NCBI GenBank assembly: GCA_012959765.1
Contig: DUCO01000010.1
Location: 36,396 to 100,395 of the forward strand
Direction of reading: 5' to 3'
From: Dehalococcoidia bacterium
GTDB taxonomy: Bacteria; Chloroflexota; Dehalococcoidia; Lucifugimonadales; Lucifugimonadaceae
DNA length: 64,000 bases
A program made the translations under genes and the position numbers. The stretch's first letter is position 1, and each line of letters begins with the position of its first letter. The notes under the pieces were generated by a model. The model was not told the DNA's origin, did no database searches, and was given only the letters and a program-made list of their open reading frames with translations. Below, piece after piece: positions 45,542 through 55,139 of the stretch.

Positions 45542-47559
45542 ATGAATTTACCTTCTGATTTCGATCCTTCAGCCAATCTCATCGCACATCAAGAAGAAAA
45601 CGGATTATTCCATTCGGTGATCGCTTCGGCGGCACTCGTTGAATCGCTGGTGAGAGACGATTCAGACGACAATATAGCCACTGCCGAAAAGATAATTGCT
45701 GCAGTTCTCGATTACCAAGTTACGCAGCCGGGCGATCCACACTTTGGAAACTTCCTCTGGGAGAAGGAGTCAGAGGTCGTCGAGGATCTGAACGCCGTCC
45801 AGTTTGTGATGTTCCGCTTTGTGCCACTGATGGCGGAATTCTCGAGCCGGTTCTCTTCTGGGGCCAAAGACCGAATGCTGGTTTCGATTGGCTACGGAAT
45901 GAAAGCTATCACCCGGATAGACGTCAATCTGCTTTACACAAATATCGTTCTCAAAGATATTTGCAATTCCTGCCTTGGTGGAGAATTGCTGGACGATGCC
46001 GAAATTCGAGAGCGCGGATACCTGAAAATGCGGCGATGGTTCGATAGAACTCGCGAATCGGGCATTCCGACTGAATACAACAGTCCGCCATACACAAGCC
46101 TCGCCATTGAAGTCCTCGGCAGATTATCTGCAACCACCACCGACGAAAGCACGAGAGTACTCGCATCAGTCGCAGCCGACAGAATCGCACTAAGTGCAGG
46201 TCTTCGAATTAACTCAAAAACGCGTAGGTGGGCCGGTCCTTTTGGCCGGGCGTACCGAGAGGCAGTATTAGCCGAGGGTCCATCGGAAATTCAAAGGCTA
46301 GAAGGTCTTGTCGGAACTGGACTTGCGCCTGATTGGATGATGGATGTGATTAATCATCAGGTATTACCGCAAGATGTGATCGAGACTTCAAATATTGAAA
46401 GCCAGACCGTAGTTTCCACGCACCACAGCAAGTCATATTCATTGGGGGTTGCGTCGCGAGAATTATCACCCAATCAAACCGATTCATCGCTGCACAGTCG
46501 CAGGCGTTTGATCTGCGATACTCGGCTCCAAAAAATGGGCAAATCGCGACGATGACAACCCGGTATCTTCACGATGACGCTTGGATCGGAAATTACCAAG
46601 TTACTCCCAGTCGAGGATGGGATCATGTGTTTCCTGAGCAAGGCAAGTTTCGAGGAGTCCAAAACGGCTCTTCTGCGATCGGTGTTGCAATGTCGAACAT
46701 GCTTGGAGCTGAACGAGCGAACAGTAGTGCTTACCTCGCGATCGTGTGGACGAACGCTGAATCTGTCGAGGGCATATGCGTGAACGGAAAGCTTGTCACC
46801 GAATTTCCTGTCGAATTATCGATCGACTCAGACATCTGCGTTGTGACTGGAAAACTGTTTATTGGTGTACGGGTGCTCGGTCGTTCCAATCTAGGCATCG
46901 GATCAAATCCACCGGTTCGGCTGATCGAACGCGATGGGATGATCTCATTGAACGTTCATAACTACGCTGGACCCGAAAAGACGTTTTGGGAGCTTGCTAA
47001 TCCTGGCGCCTTTTTCCAGAGTTTACCGTTCTGCGCATTTTATTCAGAGGTGGAAGAGAGAGAGCAGTGGGAAAATGTGGATCAGTTTATGGCGATGTTC
47101 TCCAGCGGATCATCATCGGCCGATCTGCAAGAATCACCCGGATTTGGACATGTGAACCAGCGCGTGTTGACTGCCGAATATTCTCGACCGGGACGGAGCG
47201 TCGGAATCGAACTAGATCTGGTGACCAGTGAGTTGATACGTCGATTTACAGAGGCAGGAGATTTAGGTACACCGAAGCTGGATTCGACGATTGCCGTGCA
47301 TTCTGATGTAAGTCCGATTGTGATTGGAAATTCACGACTTGAGTTTGGATCGGGCGATGCTTGGCTTCTCTCAATACCTAAGGCGGATCTGTGCATTGCC
47401 GGAATTCCGGGTAATACACCGACAGATGTTTCATTGACGACGAAACGTGGTCAACGACAATTCCAAGGTATGACGTCAGGATTAATAGTTTGGCGAGGTG
47501 ACGACATCAACGTTACTGCTGCGCCCATGTCTTCATCACAAGAATTAGGAGCAGAGTAG
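45542..47559 (+). pseudogene. Large protein of unknown function, split by a frameshift
   Basis: Two reading frames (45542-46555 and 46552-47559) read as one protein of about 671 residues if a single base is restored near 46460. Frame 2 runs well to GVASRE (46448-46462), then becomes Arg/Ser-rich and stops, while frame 1 has a smooth continuation IITQSNRFIAAQSQAFDLRY into MTTRYLHDDAWIG. Restoring one A in GAATT gives the join REIITQ. The N-terminal 300 residues look all-helical (GSLxxAxAL patterns); the C-terminal 330 look beta-rich (NPPVRLIERDGMISLNVHNY). This helix-toroid plus beta layout occurs in polysaccharide lyases but I cannot name a family. Lies between tmRNA and smpB. Confidence 0.65.
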
Positions 47560-47588
47560 CCCTTCAAAAAGAACCTCGCGTGTTGATC

Positions 47589-47638
47589 GTTAGATCCCGA
47601 ATTTCATCGGGATCGACTGCCTCAGAATGACATCTAAC
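47589..47638. repeat. Nested palindromic intergenic element
   Basis: GTTAGAT (47589-47595) and ATCTAAC (47632-47638) are terminal inverted repeats; inside lies a perfect 8-bp hairpin GATCCCGA/TCGGGATC (47593-47600, 47607-47614) and the segment CCTCAGAATGACAT. The layout resembles REP-like or small non-autonomous repeats scattered in intergenic DNA of many bacteria. Only one copy is seen here. It could also terminate transcription from either side. Confidence 0.5.
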
Positions 47639-47685
47639 AAGTTTGCCGAGAGATAACCTGATCCCAAATCGAGAGTTCGTACCGG

Positions 47686-48153
47686 CTATATCTTCGACCG
47701 AATTGCGCGGTCCATCTCTCGCTTGGCGTCGCGTTCTTTGATGGTGTTGCGTCGGTCGACCTGACGCTTACCTTTGCCGACGCCGATTAGAAGCTTGGCT
47801 ACTCGGTTTTTGATGTAGACCTTCAGGGGAACGATGGTCTGGCCGTCTCGATGCGACTGGTCGTCGAGATAGGCAAGCTGCTTCTTTTTCAGTAGCAACT
47901 TGCGAGGGCGGGTGGCATCGTGCTGACCGTTGGCTCCTGCCGGGGCGTAGGCAGCGATGTTGGCGTTTTCAAGCCATGCTTCGCCGTTCTTGATGTAGAC
48001 GTAGCCTTCGGCGATGTTGATTCGCCCTTCACGTGCCGACTTTATTTCCGAGCCAAGCAGCTGCATTCCCGCTTCGAACGTTTCCTTGATGAAATAGTCG
48101 TAGCGAGCACGTCGATTTGTGGCGAGTGCGCGTTCGGTGTCGGAGTTAGCCAT
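47686..48153 (-). CDS. smpB: SsrA-binding protein SmpB
   Basis: 155 residues, normal length. RRARYDYFIKETFEAGMQLLGSEIKSARE at 13-40 and GRINIAEGYVYIKNGEAWL are conserved oligonucleotide-binding segments; the Lys/Arg-rich tail GKGKRQVDRRNTIKERDAKRE reaches into the ribosome (shown here in two parts by its first and last residues). It binds tmRNA and is essential for trans-translation. The start at 48153 is ATG. Confidence 0.96.
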   Translation of the reverse strand: MANSDTERALATNRRARYDYFIKETFEAGMQLLGSEIKSAREGRINIAEGYVYIKNGEAWLENANIAAYAPAGANGQHDATRPRKLLLKKKQLAYLDDQSHRDGQTIVPLKVYIKNRVAKLLIGVGKGKRQVDRRNTIKERDAKREMDRAIRSKI

Positions 48154-48328
48154 GGTTTAAGTCTACGGAATTGGGCGCGATCAAGCAGCGACTCTTCGTC
48201 ACCAGAATATGTGAAGTCTGGACTGACTCGGGTTGGCATTGTTTGATGTGGACACTTGCGCCCCGCATCCCCAGATCCCTCGACTCCGAGGACTTCGCTC
48301 GGGAAACGGAGAACAGCCAGATTACCTG

Positions 48329-49636
48329 CTACGGAGTGCTCGCCAGCTGTGCCACCTGGAAATCGAGCTGCTTGATAGCTGCTTCGATCTGTGGATCGCC
48401 AGCCTCGCTGGTTTGCGGGTTGGCTCCGGCAGCCGCTCGATCGAATTCGACAACCACATCAGGTTCAATTCCAATTTCTTCGATTACCCGACCGTTTGGC
48501 GTGAACCATCGACCGATCGTCAGGTAAACACCACCACCGTTCGAAAGACCTCGAAGCAAGTTCACACTGCCTTTACCGAATGTGGTTGTGCCAATCGCCA
48601 CGGTACGCCCGTGATCCTGCAGGGCACCGGTTAACACTTCAGATCCACTGGCAGAGAAGTTGTCGACCAGCGTTACCAACGGAATATCCGGGAAGTTTCC
48701 GCCTTTTTTGACATTCCAGTCCTCACGCTGACCACGAGAGTCGACTTCGTAGGTGACAATGCCGCCAGTGAGGAACTCAGAAGCCACGTTTACAGTCGCA
48801 GAAAGCAGACCGCCGGGGTTGCCTCTCAAATCGAGAATGATGCCTTTAGCACCGCCATCGATCAGTTCCTGAACTCCCTCACGAACCTCGTTTGCTGTTT
48901 CAGCCGTGAACGTATCGATTTTGACACGTCCGTAACTGGTGTCAGCGACGTTGGTAATCTTGACGCTCGGGTTTTCGATAACAGCTCTGGTTATTGTTAT
49001 GTCAACTGGATCAAGGCTGCCAACGTGCTCCACGGTGAGTACAACATCGGTGCCTTCAGGGCCACGAATTTTGTTGACTGCCTCAAGCACGCTCCAGCCT
49101 GTTGCGTCTTCGCCATCGACAGCGAGAATCTTGTCGCCTGCTTTGATGCCGGCTCTTTCAGCGGGGGTATCTGGCAGCGGCTTCGTGATGATCACGCCGT
49201 TGCGATCTGGGGCAGCTTCAACCTGGGCTCCGATTCCACCAAATTTTCCTTGAAAGCCATCTTGGTCGATTTTGAATGTGGAAGGCGGAATGTATGCGGT
49301 GTAACGATCGTCGAGAGCATCGAGCATGCCGATAACCGCGGCTTCAGCGAGAACATCCGGATCGATCTTTTCCCTGATTACATATTCTCTGACGAGGATC
49401 GAATAGGTCTCCCAGACGATTTGGAGGCCGTCAGGCACCGCTGCAGGCTCGTCGGCTATAGGTTGAGCAGTCGGAGTGGCCTGCGTGCTGTCTGACAGGA
49501 TGATCGGTCCTGAATTGCGTGTGGCGGGGTCATCTTCGCCGCTGTTGCAAGCGGCGGTAATCAACAGCGTGGTTAAGACGATTAGAGAAAAGGAGGCAAG
49601 TCTGAACGAACTGGGGCGTGTGGTCAGGAAATTCAT
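48329..49636 (-). CDS. C-terminal processing protease (S41 family), lipoprotein
   Basis: 435 residues. Hydrophobic leader to Cys29 (LLITAAC, a lipobox-like end), then a Pro/Ala/Thr linker, an N-terminal helical part, a PDZ domain (about 125-210: GFQGKFGGIGAQVE, AGIKAGDKILAVDGED) and the S41 protease core with Ser in SASGSEVLTGAL near 350 and Lys in FGKGSVN near 375. It cleaves C-terminal tails of extracytoplasmic proteins. ATG 49636 is preferred because the leader starts there; an upstream extension to 49762 is unsupported. Confidence 0.92.
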   Translation of the reverse strand: MNFLTTRPSSFRLASFSLIVLTTLLITAACNSGEDDPATRNSGPIILSDSTQATPTAQPIADEPAAVPDGLQIVWETYSILVREYVIREKIDPDVLAEAAVIGMLDALDDRYTAYIPPSTFKIDQDGFQGKFGGIGAQVEAAPDRNGVIITKPLPDTPAERAGIKAGDKILAVDGEDATGWSVLEAVNKIRGPEGTDVVLTVEHVGSLDPVDITITRAVIENPSVKITNVADTSYGRVKIDTFTAETANEVREGVQELIDGGAKGIILDLRGNPGGLLSATVNVASEFLTGGIVTYEVDSRGQREDWNVKKGGNFPDIPLVTLVDNFSASGSEVLTGALQDHGRTVAIGTTTFGKGSVNLLRGLSNGGGVYLTIGRWFTPNGRVIEEIGIEPDVVVEFDRAAAGANPQTSEAGDPQIEAAIKQLDFQVAQLASTP

Positions 49637-49928
49637 ATTTTGATTTTGTATCGAGCGCTTGAATTCAGATGGCCAGAAGGGTGGTTCCACCGCGAGGAGA
49701 AATAATCTACTAGGTGAGGATACGCTGTATGTACGAGATTCGATGTACGGTTGCACACGCAAATAATAAGTAGGGAACCCCGAATATTGTCAGAATCCCT
49801 TCTGGAGACCGCTCTTTTATTTACATAACAAGGATAGTGCGACGTTCTATTACTGTGAGTTAGACCTGCCCTACCGCCTGTAACGAATGTGTTCGAAACG
49901 ACAATATGGTCGTGATGGACGCATTCAA

Positions 49929-50636
49929 ATGAAGATATCGTTTCGGATAATTATCGGTCTGGTTGTGGTTGCTGCCCTGGCGACAACGCTGCGGTTTGGA
50001 ACGAATCGTTACGGCTGGTTGGCGTCACCTGAAAATGATTACGAATCCGCAGCTCAATCAAGTTTTTCTCCATTTGTAGTAGGAGATTCGGATCCTGAAC
50101 ACCCGCTTGAGTGCGGTATTGAGTGCGGTGAAGATGTTGGGTATGTCAGTGGATCGGGTGGATACGCTCCTAACTTCGACATCGAAGACCACACCCTTCA
50201 CTCGTCCGTAATCGTTGAAGGTGTTGCACATATCACTGGACCAGCCCGACATGGAGCGAAGATATTCGAGTCTGGGATGACCCGCAGAGCTCGCATGGAC
50301 GTAGCGAGCACGATCAACACGCCGTTTGTCATCACGGTTTCAGAAACACATAAGGGCCCTGAGCGTGCCGCGTGGCCGGTGTACGAACGTGGTGCAACGG
50401 TGGGCTGTCTGACCTATTTGCAACACCGTGAGGATGCACGATTGTCCGAGGGCATTTCAGGTCTGTTTTTAATCAGCTCGTCCCCTTCATGGGACGGAGA
50501 TTGGGTGACAATGACGATTGCTGAAAATGCCCCAGAATGGTTCACCTTCACCGAACGTAATTTTGGCGATATAGACGAGACCATTGCGCTAATCGAAACG
50601 GTCGAATCCGAGAAGTGGGTTCCGCCAACTCGCTAG
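49929..50636 (+). CDS. Secreted or membrane-anchored protein of unknown function
   Basis: 235 residues from ATG 49929, chosen because MKISFRIIIGLVVVAALA is a signal anchor; an ATG at 49887 adds 14 polar residues. After the anchor comes a Gly/Asp/Cys-containing stretch (ECGIECGEDVGYVSGSGGY) with two Cys three residues apart, then a beta-rich domain with one more Cys near the middle. I recognise no family. Its TAG shares bases with the opposite-strand hflX stop (CTAG). Confidence 0.65.
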   Translation: MKISFRIIIGLVVVAALATTLRFGTNRYGWLASPENDYESAAQSSFSPFVVGDSDPEHPLECGIECGEDVGYVSGSGGYAPNFDIEDHTLHSSVIVEGVAHITGPARHGAKIFESGMTRRARMDVASTINTPFVITVSETHKGPERAAWPVYERGATVGCLTYLQHREDARLSEGISGLFLISSSPSWDGDWVTMTIAENAPEWFTFTERNFGDIDETIALIETVESEKWVPPTR

Positions 50637-51805
50637 TCGGCCTGATAGATGAGGGCTTCTTCTTGCCCACCAACCGATACTTCAGCCTCGATGGCGTTCC
50701 GAAGGTCGCCCATGCCCCACCCTTTTGTGGCGGACGTTGTTACCACTCGCTTGAACTTCGATACGTCGATCTGTTCAAGCACTTCTAGATTCAGCGGTTC
50801 GTCGGGCGCATCGACTACCAGATCCAGCTTGTTCAGCACGAGAACTCGAGGTGTGTCCCCTATTCCCATATCTTCCAACTGGTCGTTTACAACTTGAGCC
50901 TGCTCGACAGCGTACGGACTCGAAACATCGACAACCTGAACCAGCAGGTCGGCTTCAAGAGCTTCTTCCAAAGTTGCTCGGAATGCAGCCACGAGAATCG
51001 GCGGGAGCTTGTGCACAAATCCCACGGTGTCGCTGATCGTCGCCGCGGTTCCCGACGCCAGGTACATTCGCCTGGTCGTCGTATCGAGGGTCGAGAACAG
51101 TTGATTCCGTTCGATCACGCCTGATGATGTGATCTTGTTGAACAGCGCCGATTTTCCCGCGTTGGTGTAGCCGACTAGCGAAATAATTTTGGCGTCACCA
51201 CGGGTACGCTGCTGGCGTTGCTGATCACGTTGCGATCGAACTTGTTTCAGTTCTTTTTTGACCCGTTGTAGTTTTCTGCGAACGAGTCGACGGTCGGTCT
51301 CAATCTGGGTTTCACCCGGACCTCTGGTACCAACTCCACCACCAAGTCGTTCAAGGTGTGACCACTGTCCGGCCAATCGGGGCAACAGATACTCGGTTTG
51401 GGCAAGATCGATCTGCAGTCGACCTTCACGCGACCTTGCCCGCTGGGCGAACACATCGAGGATCAACGCTGTTCGATCGATAACTTTGACACCAAGGTTG
51501 TCTTCGAGAGTTTTTTGCTGGTTCGGCGACAGTTCGTCATCGAAGATTACGGTGTCGACTTCTGTGTGTTTGACCTCGTGCTGAAGTTCTTCAATCTTGC
51601 CTTTGCCAATATACGTCGGCGAAGGTTTGTTCATCGTCTGTGTGAACTGAGCAATCGGGTTCGCCCCGGCAGCGCGTGCCAACTCGGATAATTCAGCAAG
51701 CGAATCGTCGAGTGCCCAGTAGTCGGCATCTGAACGTACACTGATTCCAACGAGAATGGCGCGTTCACGGAACGGTCCTGTGGAATATGTACGTTTTTTT
51801 GCCAT
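50633..51805 (-). CDS. hflX: GTPase HflX
   Basis: 390 residues. N-terminal HflX domain (about 1-190, GPGETQIETDRR near 165-176 at its end), then the GTPase: G1 GYTNAGKSALFN near 210, G3 DTVGFV near 258, G4 NKLD near 325. It binds ribosomal large subunits and splits stalled ribosomes under heat or stress. First gene downstream in a long minus-strand series with dapL and dapF. Confidence 0.95.
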   Translation of the reverse strand: MAKKRTYSTGPFRERAILVGISVRSDADYWALDDSLAELSELARAAGANPIAQFTQTMNKPSPTYIGKGKIEELQHEVKHTEVDTVIFDDELSPNQQKTLEDNLGVKVIDRTALILDVFAQRARSREGRLQIDLAQTEYLLPRLAGQWSHLERLGGGVGTRGPGETQIETDRRLVRRKLQRVKKELKQVRSQRDQQRQQRTRGDAKIISLVGYTNAGKSALFNKITSSGVIERNQLFSTLDTTTRRMYLASGTAATISDTVGFVHKLPPILVAAFRATLEEALEADLLVQVVDVSSPYAVEQAQVVNDQLEDMGIGDTPRVLVLNKLDLVVDAPDEPLNLEVLEQIDVSKFKRVVTTSATKGWGMGDLRNAIEAEVSVGGQEEALIYQAD

Positions 51806-51836
51806 ATGGGGGAACTAAGTTCCTATTTTATTTGGA

Positions 51837-53003
51837 TCAGGCGTTGATCCGTAGTTGCGCCAGTCGTCTCAGGCCCTCGTCGATTTGATCGTCGGGGATC
51901 GTCAGTGAAAGTCTGATGTATCCCTCTCCACCGGGTCCGTAGCCGTTGCCGGGGGTGACGACCACGTCTACGTCGTCGAGCAGCTTCTGAGCGAACTCGG
52001 CCGATGTGTAGCCTTCTGGGATTGGGGTCCAGATGTAAAGAGCGCCCTTGGGAGCCACAGCCGGCACACCGATCTCGTTCAACACTGAGACTACCTTGTC
52101 TCGGCGCTTTCGATATACCTCGTTATTGTTATCGAGCCACTCTGATGGCAGGTCGAGCGCTGCGATGCCCATCTCCTGATTAGCCTGCGATAGACCCGAG
52201 TCGATATTCGACTTAACTCGCATCAGAGCGTTGACCATTTCGGGATTGCCCGATGCGAAACCAACTCGCCAGCCGGTCATGTTGGCGGTTTTGGACAGGG
52301 AATGGAACTCCATCGCGATATCCATTGCACCTTTAGCCTGCAGAACACTGGGCGCTACGTAGCCATCGTAGGTCACCTCGGTATAGGCAGCGTCGTGAAG
52401 GAGCGCAATGTCGAACTCCTTGCAGTACGCAACGGCTTCATCGAAGAAACTCAGTGGTGCGACCGCCCCGGTGGGGTTGTTCGGGTAGTTGATCCATAGA
52501 GTCTTAGCCTTTTTTGCGACATCGGTTGGGATGTCGGCGAAGTCAATCAGGTAGCCGTTGTCCTCTTTCAGCCGCACGAAGTGAGTTGTACCGCCGGCAA
52601 ACATAGTTCCGATCTCGTAGACCGGGTATGCAGGATCTGGACTGATCGAAACATCGCCGGGATCGATGAAGCAGAGAGCAGCGTGGGCGATTCCCTCTTT
52701 TGCGCCGATCAGGTTGATTATTTCAGTTGCGGGATCGAGCTTTACGCCGAATCGATCGTTGTAGAACTTCGCAACGCGTGCCCTGAACTCTGGAAGTCCC
52801 TCGCTTTCGGGGTACTTGTGGTTCACAACTTTCTTCGAGCCCTCCACAAGTGCGTCAAGCACGGGGGCGGGAGTTTGCATGTCGGGGTCGCCGATACCGA
52901 ATGAAATTACGTCGATGCCCTGGGCCTTTTTGGCCGCGATAGCGCGAGAGATGCCAACGAAAAGATATGGGGGAAGATTTTCTACACGTTCAGCAAATTT
53001 CAT
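51837..53003 (-). CDS. dapL: LL-diaminopimelate aminotransferase (class I PLP)
   Basis: 388 residues. N terminus ENLPPYLFVGISRAI and the PLP lysine in SLSKTANMTGWRVG near 235 match DapL-type class I aminotransferases; YPNNPTGAVAP near 168 and RLSLTI near the C terminus (substrate Arg) are visible. It converts tetrahydrodipicolinate directly to LL-diaminopimelate for lysine and peptidoglycan, by-passing DapD/E. The immediate upstream dapF gene supports this over a plain aspartate aminotransferase. Confidence 0.88.
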   Translation of the reverse strand: MKFAERVENLPPYLFVGISRAIAAKKAQGIDVISFGIGDPDMQTPAPVLDALVEGSKKVVNHKYPESEGLPEFRARVAKFYNDRFGVKLDPATEIINLIGAKEGIAHAALCFIDPGDVSISPDPAYPVYEIGTMFAGGTTHFVRLKEDNGYLIDFADIPTDVAKKAKTLWINYPNNPTGAVAPLSFFDEAVAYCKEFDIALLHDAAYTEVTYDGYVAPSVLQAKGAMDIAMEFHSLSKTANMTGWRVGFASGNPEMVNALMRVKSNIDSGLSQANQEMGIAALDLPSEWLDNNNEVYRKRRDKVVSVLNEIGVPAVAPKGALYIWTPIPEGYTSAEFAQKLLDDVDVVVTPGNGYGPGGEGYIRLSLTIPDDQIDEGLRRLAQLRINA

Positions 53004-53151
53004 TCTTTTGGTTCCGGTTATTCCGTGAATTTTTGGGGATTAATTTGGTTGATGTTCAGGAACTTCGATTCGAAGTTGAACAATCGTAAACGAGCATATG
53101 CCCTGCGTGTGACGAATCGAGGTAGATCGAGGGGTTTAGCTTCGACTAAAT

Positions 53152-54012
53152 CTAGTCGGGCCAAACACCTGTGAACACTTCAACGGCCGGACCTTCAAGG
53201 AAAGCCTCGCCCGTTTCGTCCCAGGAAATTCGCAGAACTCCACCGTCAACAACAACATCTACTGTGTCATCGACGAGACCGTGTGCTCTGGCTGCCGAAG
53301 CCGAAGCCGTGCTTCCTGTTCCAGAAGACATTGTTTCACCAGCGCCGCGTTCGAATATCCGTGCTCGGATTTTCGAACGGCTGATCACGTTTACGATCTC
53401 GAAGTTGATCCTGTTCGGGAACAACTCGTGGTTCTCGACTTGAGGGCCGATCTCTACGAGTGGGAAGTCTTCGACAGATTCTTCCATAACGACTACCGCG
53501 TGCGGATTTCCAACTGCGAGACACGTGACCTTGAGCTCTCGTCCACCGGCCTGGATTGGGTAGGCCTGTAGCATGTCCAGATCGCCAATTTGGGATGTGT
53601 CTACAGGGATTTCTGATGGGACGAATGTCGGTTCGCCCATCGCTACTTTGGCGGCGACCATCTTGTTGCCTTCCATCTTTGGCCACACTGTTCGCACGCC
53701 ACCACCGGTCTCGACGCTCAGGCCTTCATCTCCGGGGCCTGGCAGTACGATTTTCCGGTCGATTACGAACTTGGAGAAGAGCCTGATGCCGTTACCGCTC
53801 ATTTCAGCTTCAGAGCCGTCGGGGTTGTAGACCCGCATTCGAATCTGGGCGACCTCTGAATCCTGAACAAGAACAATTCCGTCGGACCCGACCCCGAACG
53901 CCAAACGGCTCATCTCCTTGGAAAGCGCACCCCAGTCGCGGTCGATACCTCGACCGTCTACTGCGATGTAGTCGTTTCCTGCGCCGTGCAATTTTGCGAA
54001 CTCTACGGTCAT
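53152..54012 (-). CDS. dapF: Diaminopimelate epimerase-like protein with both catalytic Cys changed to Ser
   Basis: 286 residues with the two-domain DapF fold: GAGNDYIAVDG at 10-20, NPDGSEAEMSGNGIR at 63-77, GNPHAVV near 169 and ERGAGETMSSGTG near 221-233. Known DapF uses a Cys pair (in CGNG and CGTG) as two bases to invert LL- to meso-diaminopimelate. Here the positions are Ser72 (AGC codon) and Ser230 (TCT codon), each one base from a Cys codon. It may be inactive, work through Ser or have another substrate. The rest of the site looks intact. It is the gene right upstream of dapL. Confidence 0.85.
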   Translation of the reverse strand: MTVEFAKLHGAGNDYIAVDGRGIDRDWGALSKEMSRLAFGVGSDGIVLVQDSEVAQIRMRVYNPDGSEAEMSGNGIRLFSKFVIDRKIVLPGPGDEGLSVETGGGVRTVWPKMEGNKMVAAKVAMGEPTFVPSEIPVDTSQIGDLDMLQAYPIQAGGRELKVTCLAVGNPHAVVVMEESVEDFPLVEIGPQVENHELFPNRINFEIVNVISRSKIRARIFERGAGETMSSGTGSTASASAARAHGLVDDTVDVVVDGGVLRISWDETGEAFLEGPAVEVFTGVWPD

Positions 54013-54136
54013 TAGTTCTCCAGGGTCTCTAGGTTAGAGTTGTTCTTGTACCCAATGATTCTATGGATGAATCAGGCAAACTCCAAGTATTGGAAAATTA
54101 TTTTCATTTTAGTGTTGTGTAATGACTAACTCGAAC

Positions 54137-55111
54137 TTATGTATCACTTGAATTTGTGTTGCCGCCGTGCCAAGACTCAGACATTATGACGAGTGAGTTT
54201 GTCGTTGCAAGGGGATCCTGTGTCATGTCGAACCAGTGAATCCTTGGGTCAGACTGCTTGAACCAGTTGTTCTGTTGCCGGATTAATCGGTTAGTCGCAA
54301 CCGCGGACTTTCGAACGGCCTCTTGGAGATCGTATTCATCATTCAAGTGCGCAATCATCTGCCGATACCCGATGCCGCTCATCGCCCTGTCATCGGTTGA
54401 ATATCCGGCGCTCAACAGTGATTCAACTTCAGACTTCCAGTTGTTTTCGAGCATGTTGTCGAGTCGGTTAAGAACACGTTGGTGTAGAACGGATCGTTCC
54501 ACCGCCAGTCCGATGACCAGCGAGTTGAACGGCGGTTCTTCGGCTTTCTTTCGAATCGGCGCGGTATCAGTGGTACTGGCCAGCACTCGCTCGATTGCCC
54601 GAATGACACGTCTAGGATTGAGCAAATCGGTTTCAGTGGCGACCGCCGGGGCGATAGATATTAGATACGCGGCAAGGGTTTCGACACCTTTGGCCGCGAG
54701 TTGGTTTTCCAGTTCTTCACGTAGTTGTATGTTGGGCTCGATCTCAGGTACTTCCCAGCCTTCAATTAGTGCCCAGATGTATTGCCCTGACCCGCCGACG
54801 ATGATCGGAATTTTGCCTCGTGACGAGATTTCCTCGATGCCCGAGCGGGCGTTCTTCAGATAACTTGCCAGGCTGTACTGCTCGTTCGGATCGAGAATGT
54901 CGATCAAATGATGCGGGACGCCTTTCATCTCATCGAGAGTCGGCTTAGCGGTTGCAACGTCCATTCCCCGATAGAACAGCCGTGAATCGCCGTTCACGAT
55001 TTCGCCATTGAGAGCAAGGGCCAGTTCGACTCCCACCGCGGTTTTACCGGTGGCGGTTGCGCCGACTACGACCACGAGTTCGGGTTTATCGGGACTGGAT
55101 GATGTGTTCAC
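54137..55111 (-). CDS. miaA: tRNA dimethylallyltransferase
   Basis: 324 residues. P-loop GATATGKTAVG at 17-27, catalytic Asp in NGDSRLFYRGMDVATAKP near 38-55 (DSRLFYR in place of the usual DSMQVYR) and a C-terminal segment ATNRLIRQQNNWF. It prenylates A37 of tRNAs that read U-starting codons. GTG start. Within the minus-strand series tpiA-miaA-dapF-dapL-hflX with short spacings (28 bases from tpiA). Confidence 0.94.
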   Translation of the reverse strand: MNTSSSPDKPELVVVVGATATGKTAVGVELALALNGEIVNGDSRLFYRGMDVATAKPTLDEMKGVPHHLIDILDPNEQYSLASYLKNARSGIEEISSRGKIPIIVGGSGQYIWALIEGWEVPEIEPNIQLREELENQLAAKGVETLAAYLISIAPAVATETDLLNPRRVIRAIERVLASTTDTAPIRKKAEEPPFNSLVIGLAVERSVLHQRVLNRLDNMLENNWKSEVESLLSAGYSTDDRAMSGIGYRQMIAHLNDEYDLQEAVRKSAVATNRLIRQQNNWFKQSDPRIHWFDMTQDPLATTNSLVIMSESWHGGNTNSSDT

Positions 55112-55139
55112 GGGATACGCCGATACTCGCTTTTCTGGA

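Noticed and set aside
46440..46475. Programmed -1 frameshift as explanation of the split gene
   Set aside because: No X-XXY-YYZ heptamer or clear downstream pseudoknot; a one-base loss explains the data more simply.
49637..49762. N-terminal extension of the S41 protease
   Set aside because: The signal sequence starts at ATG 49636; the extension is not hydrophobic or conserved.
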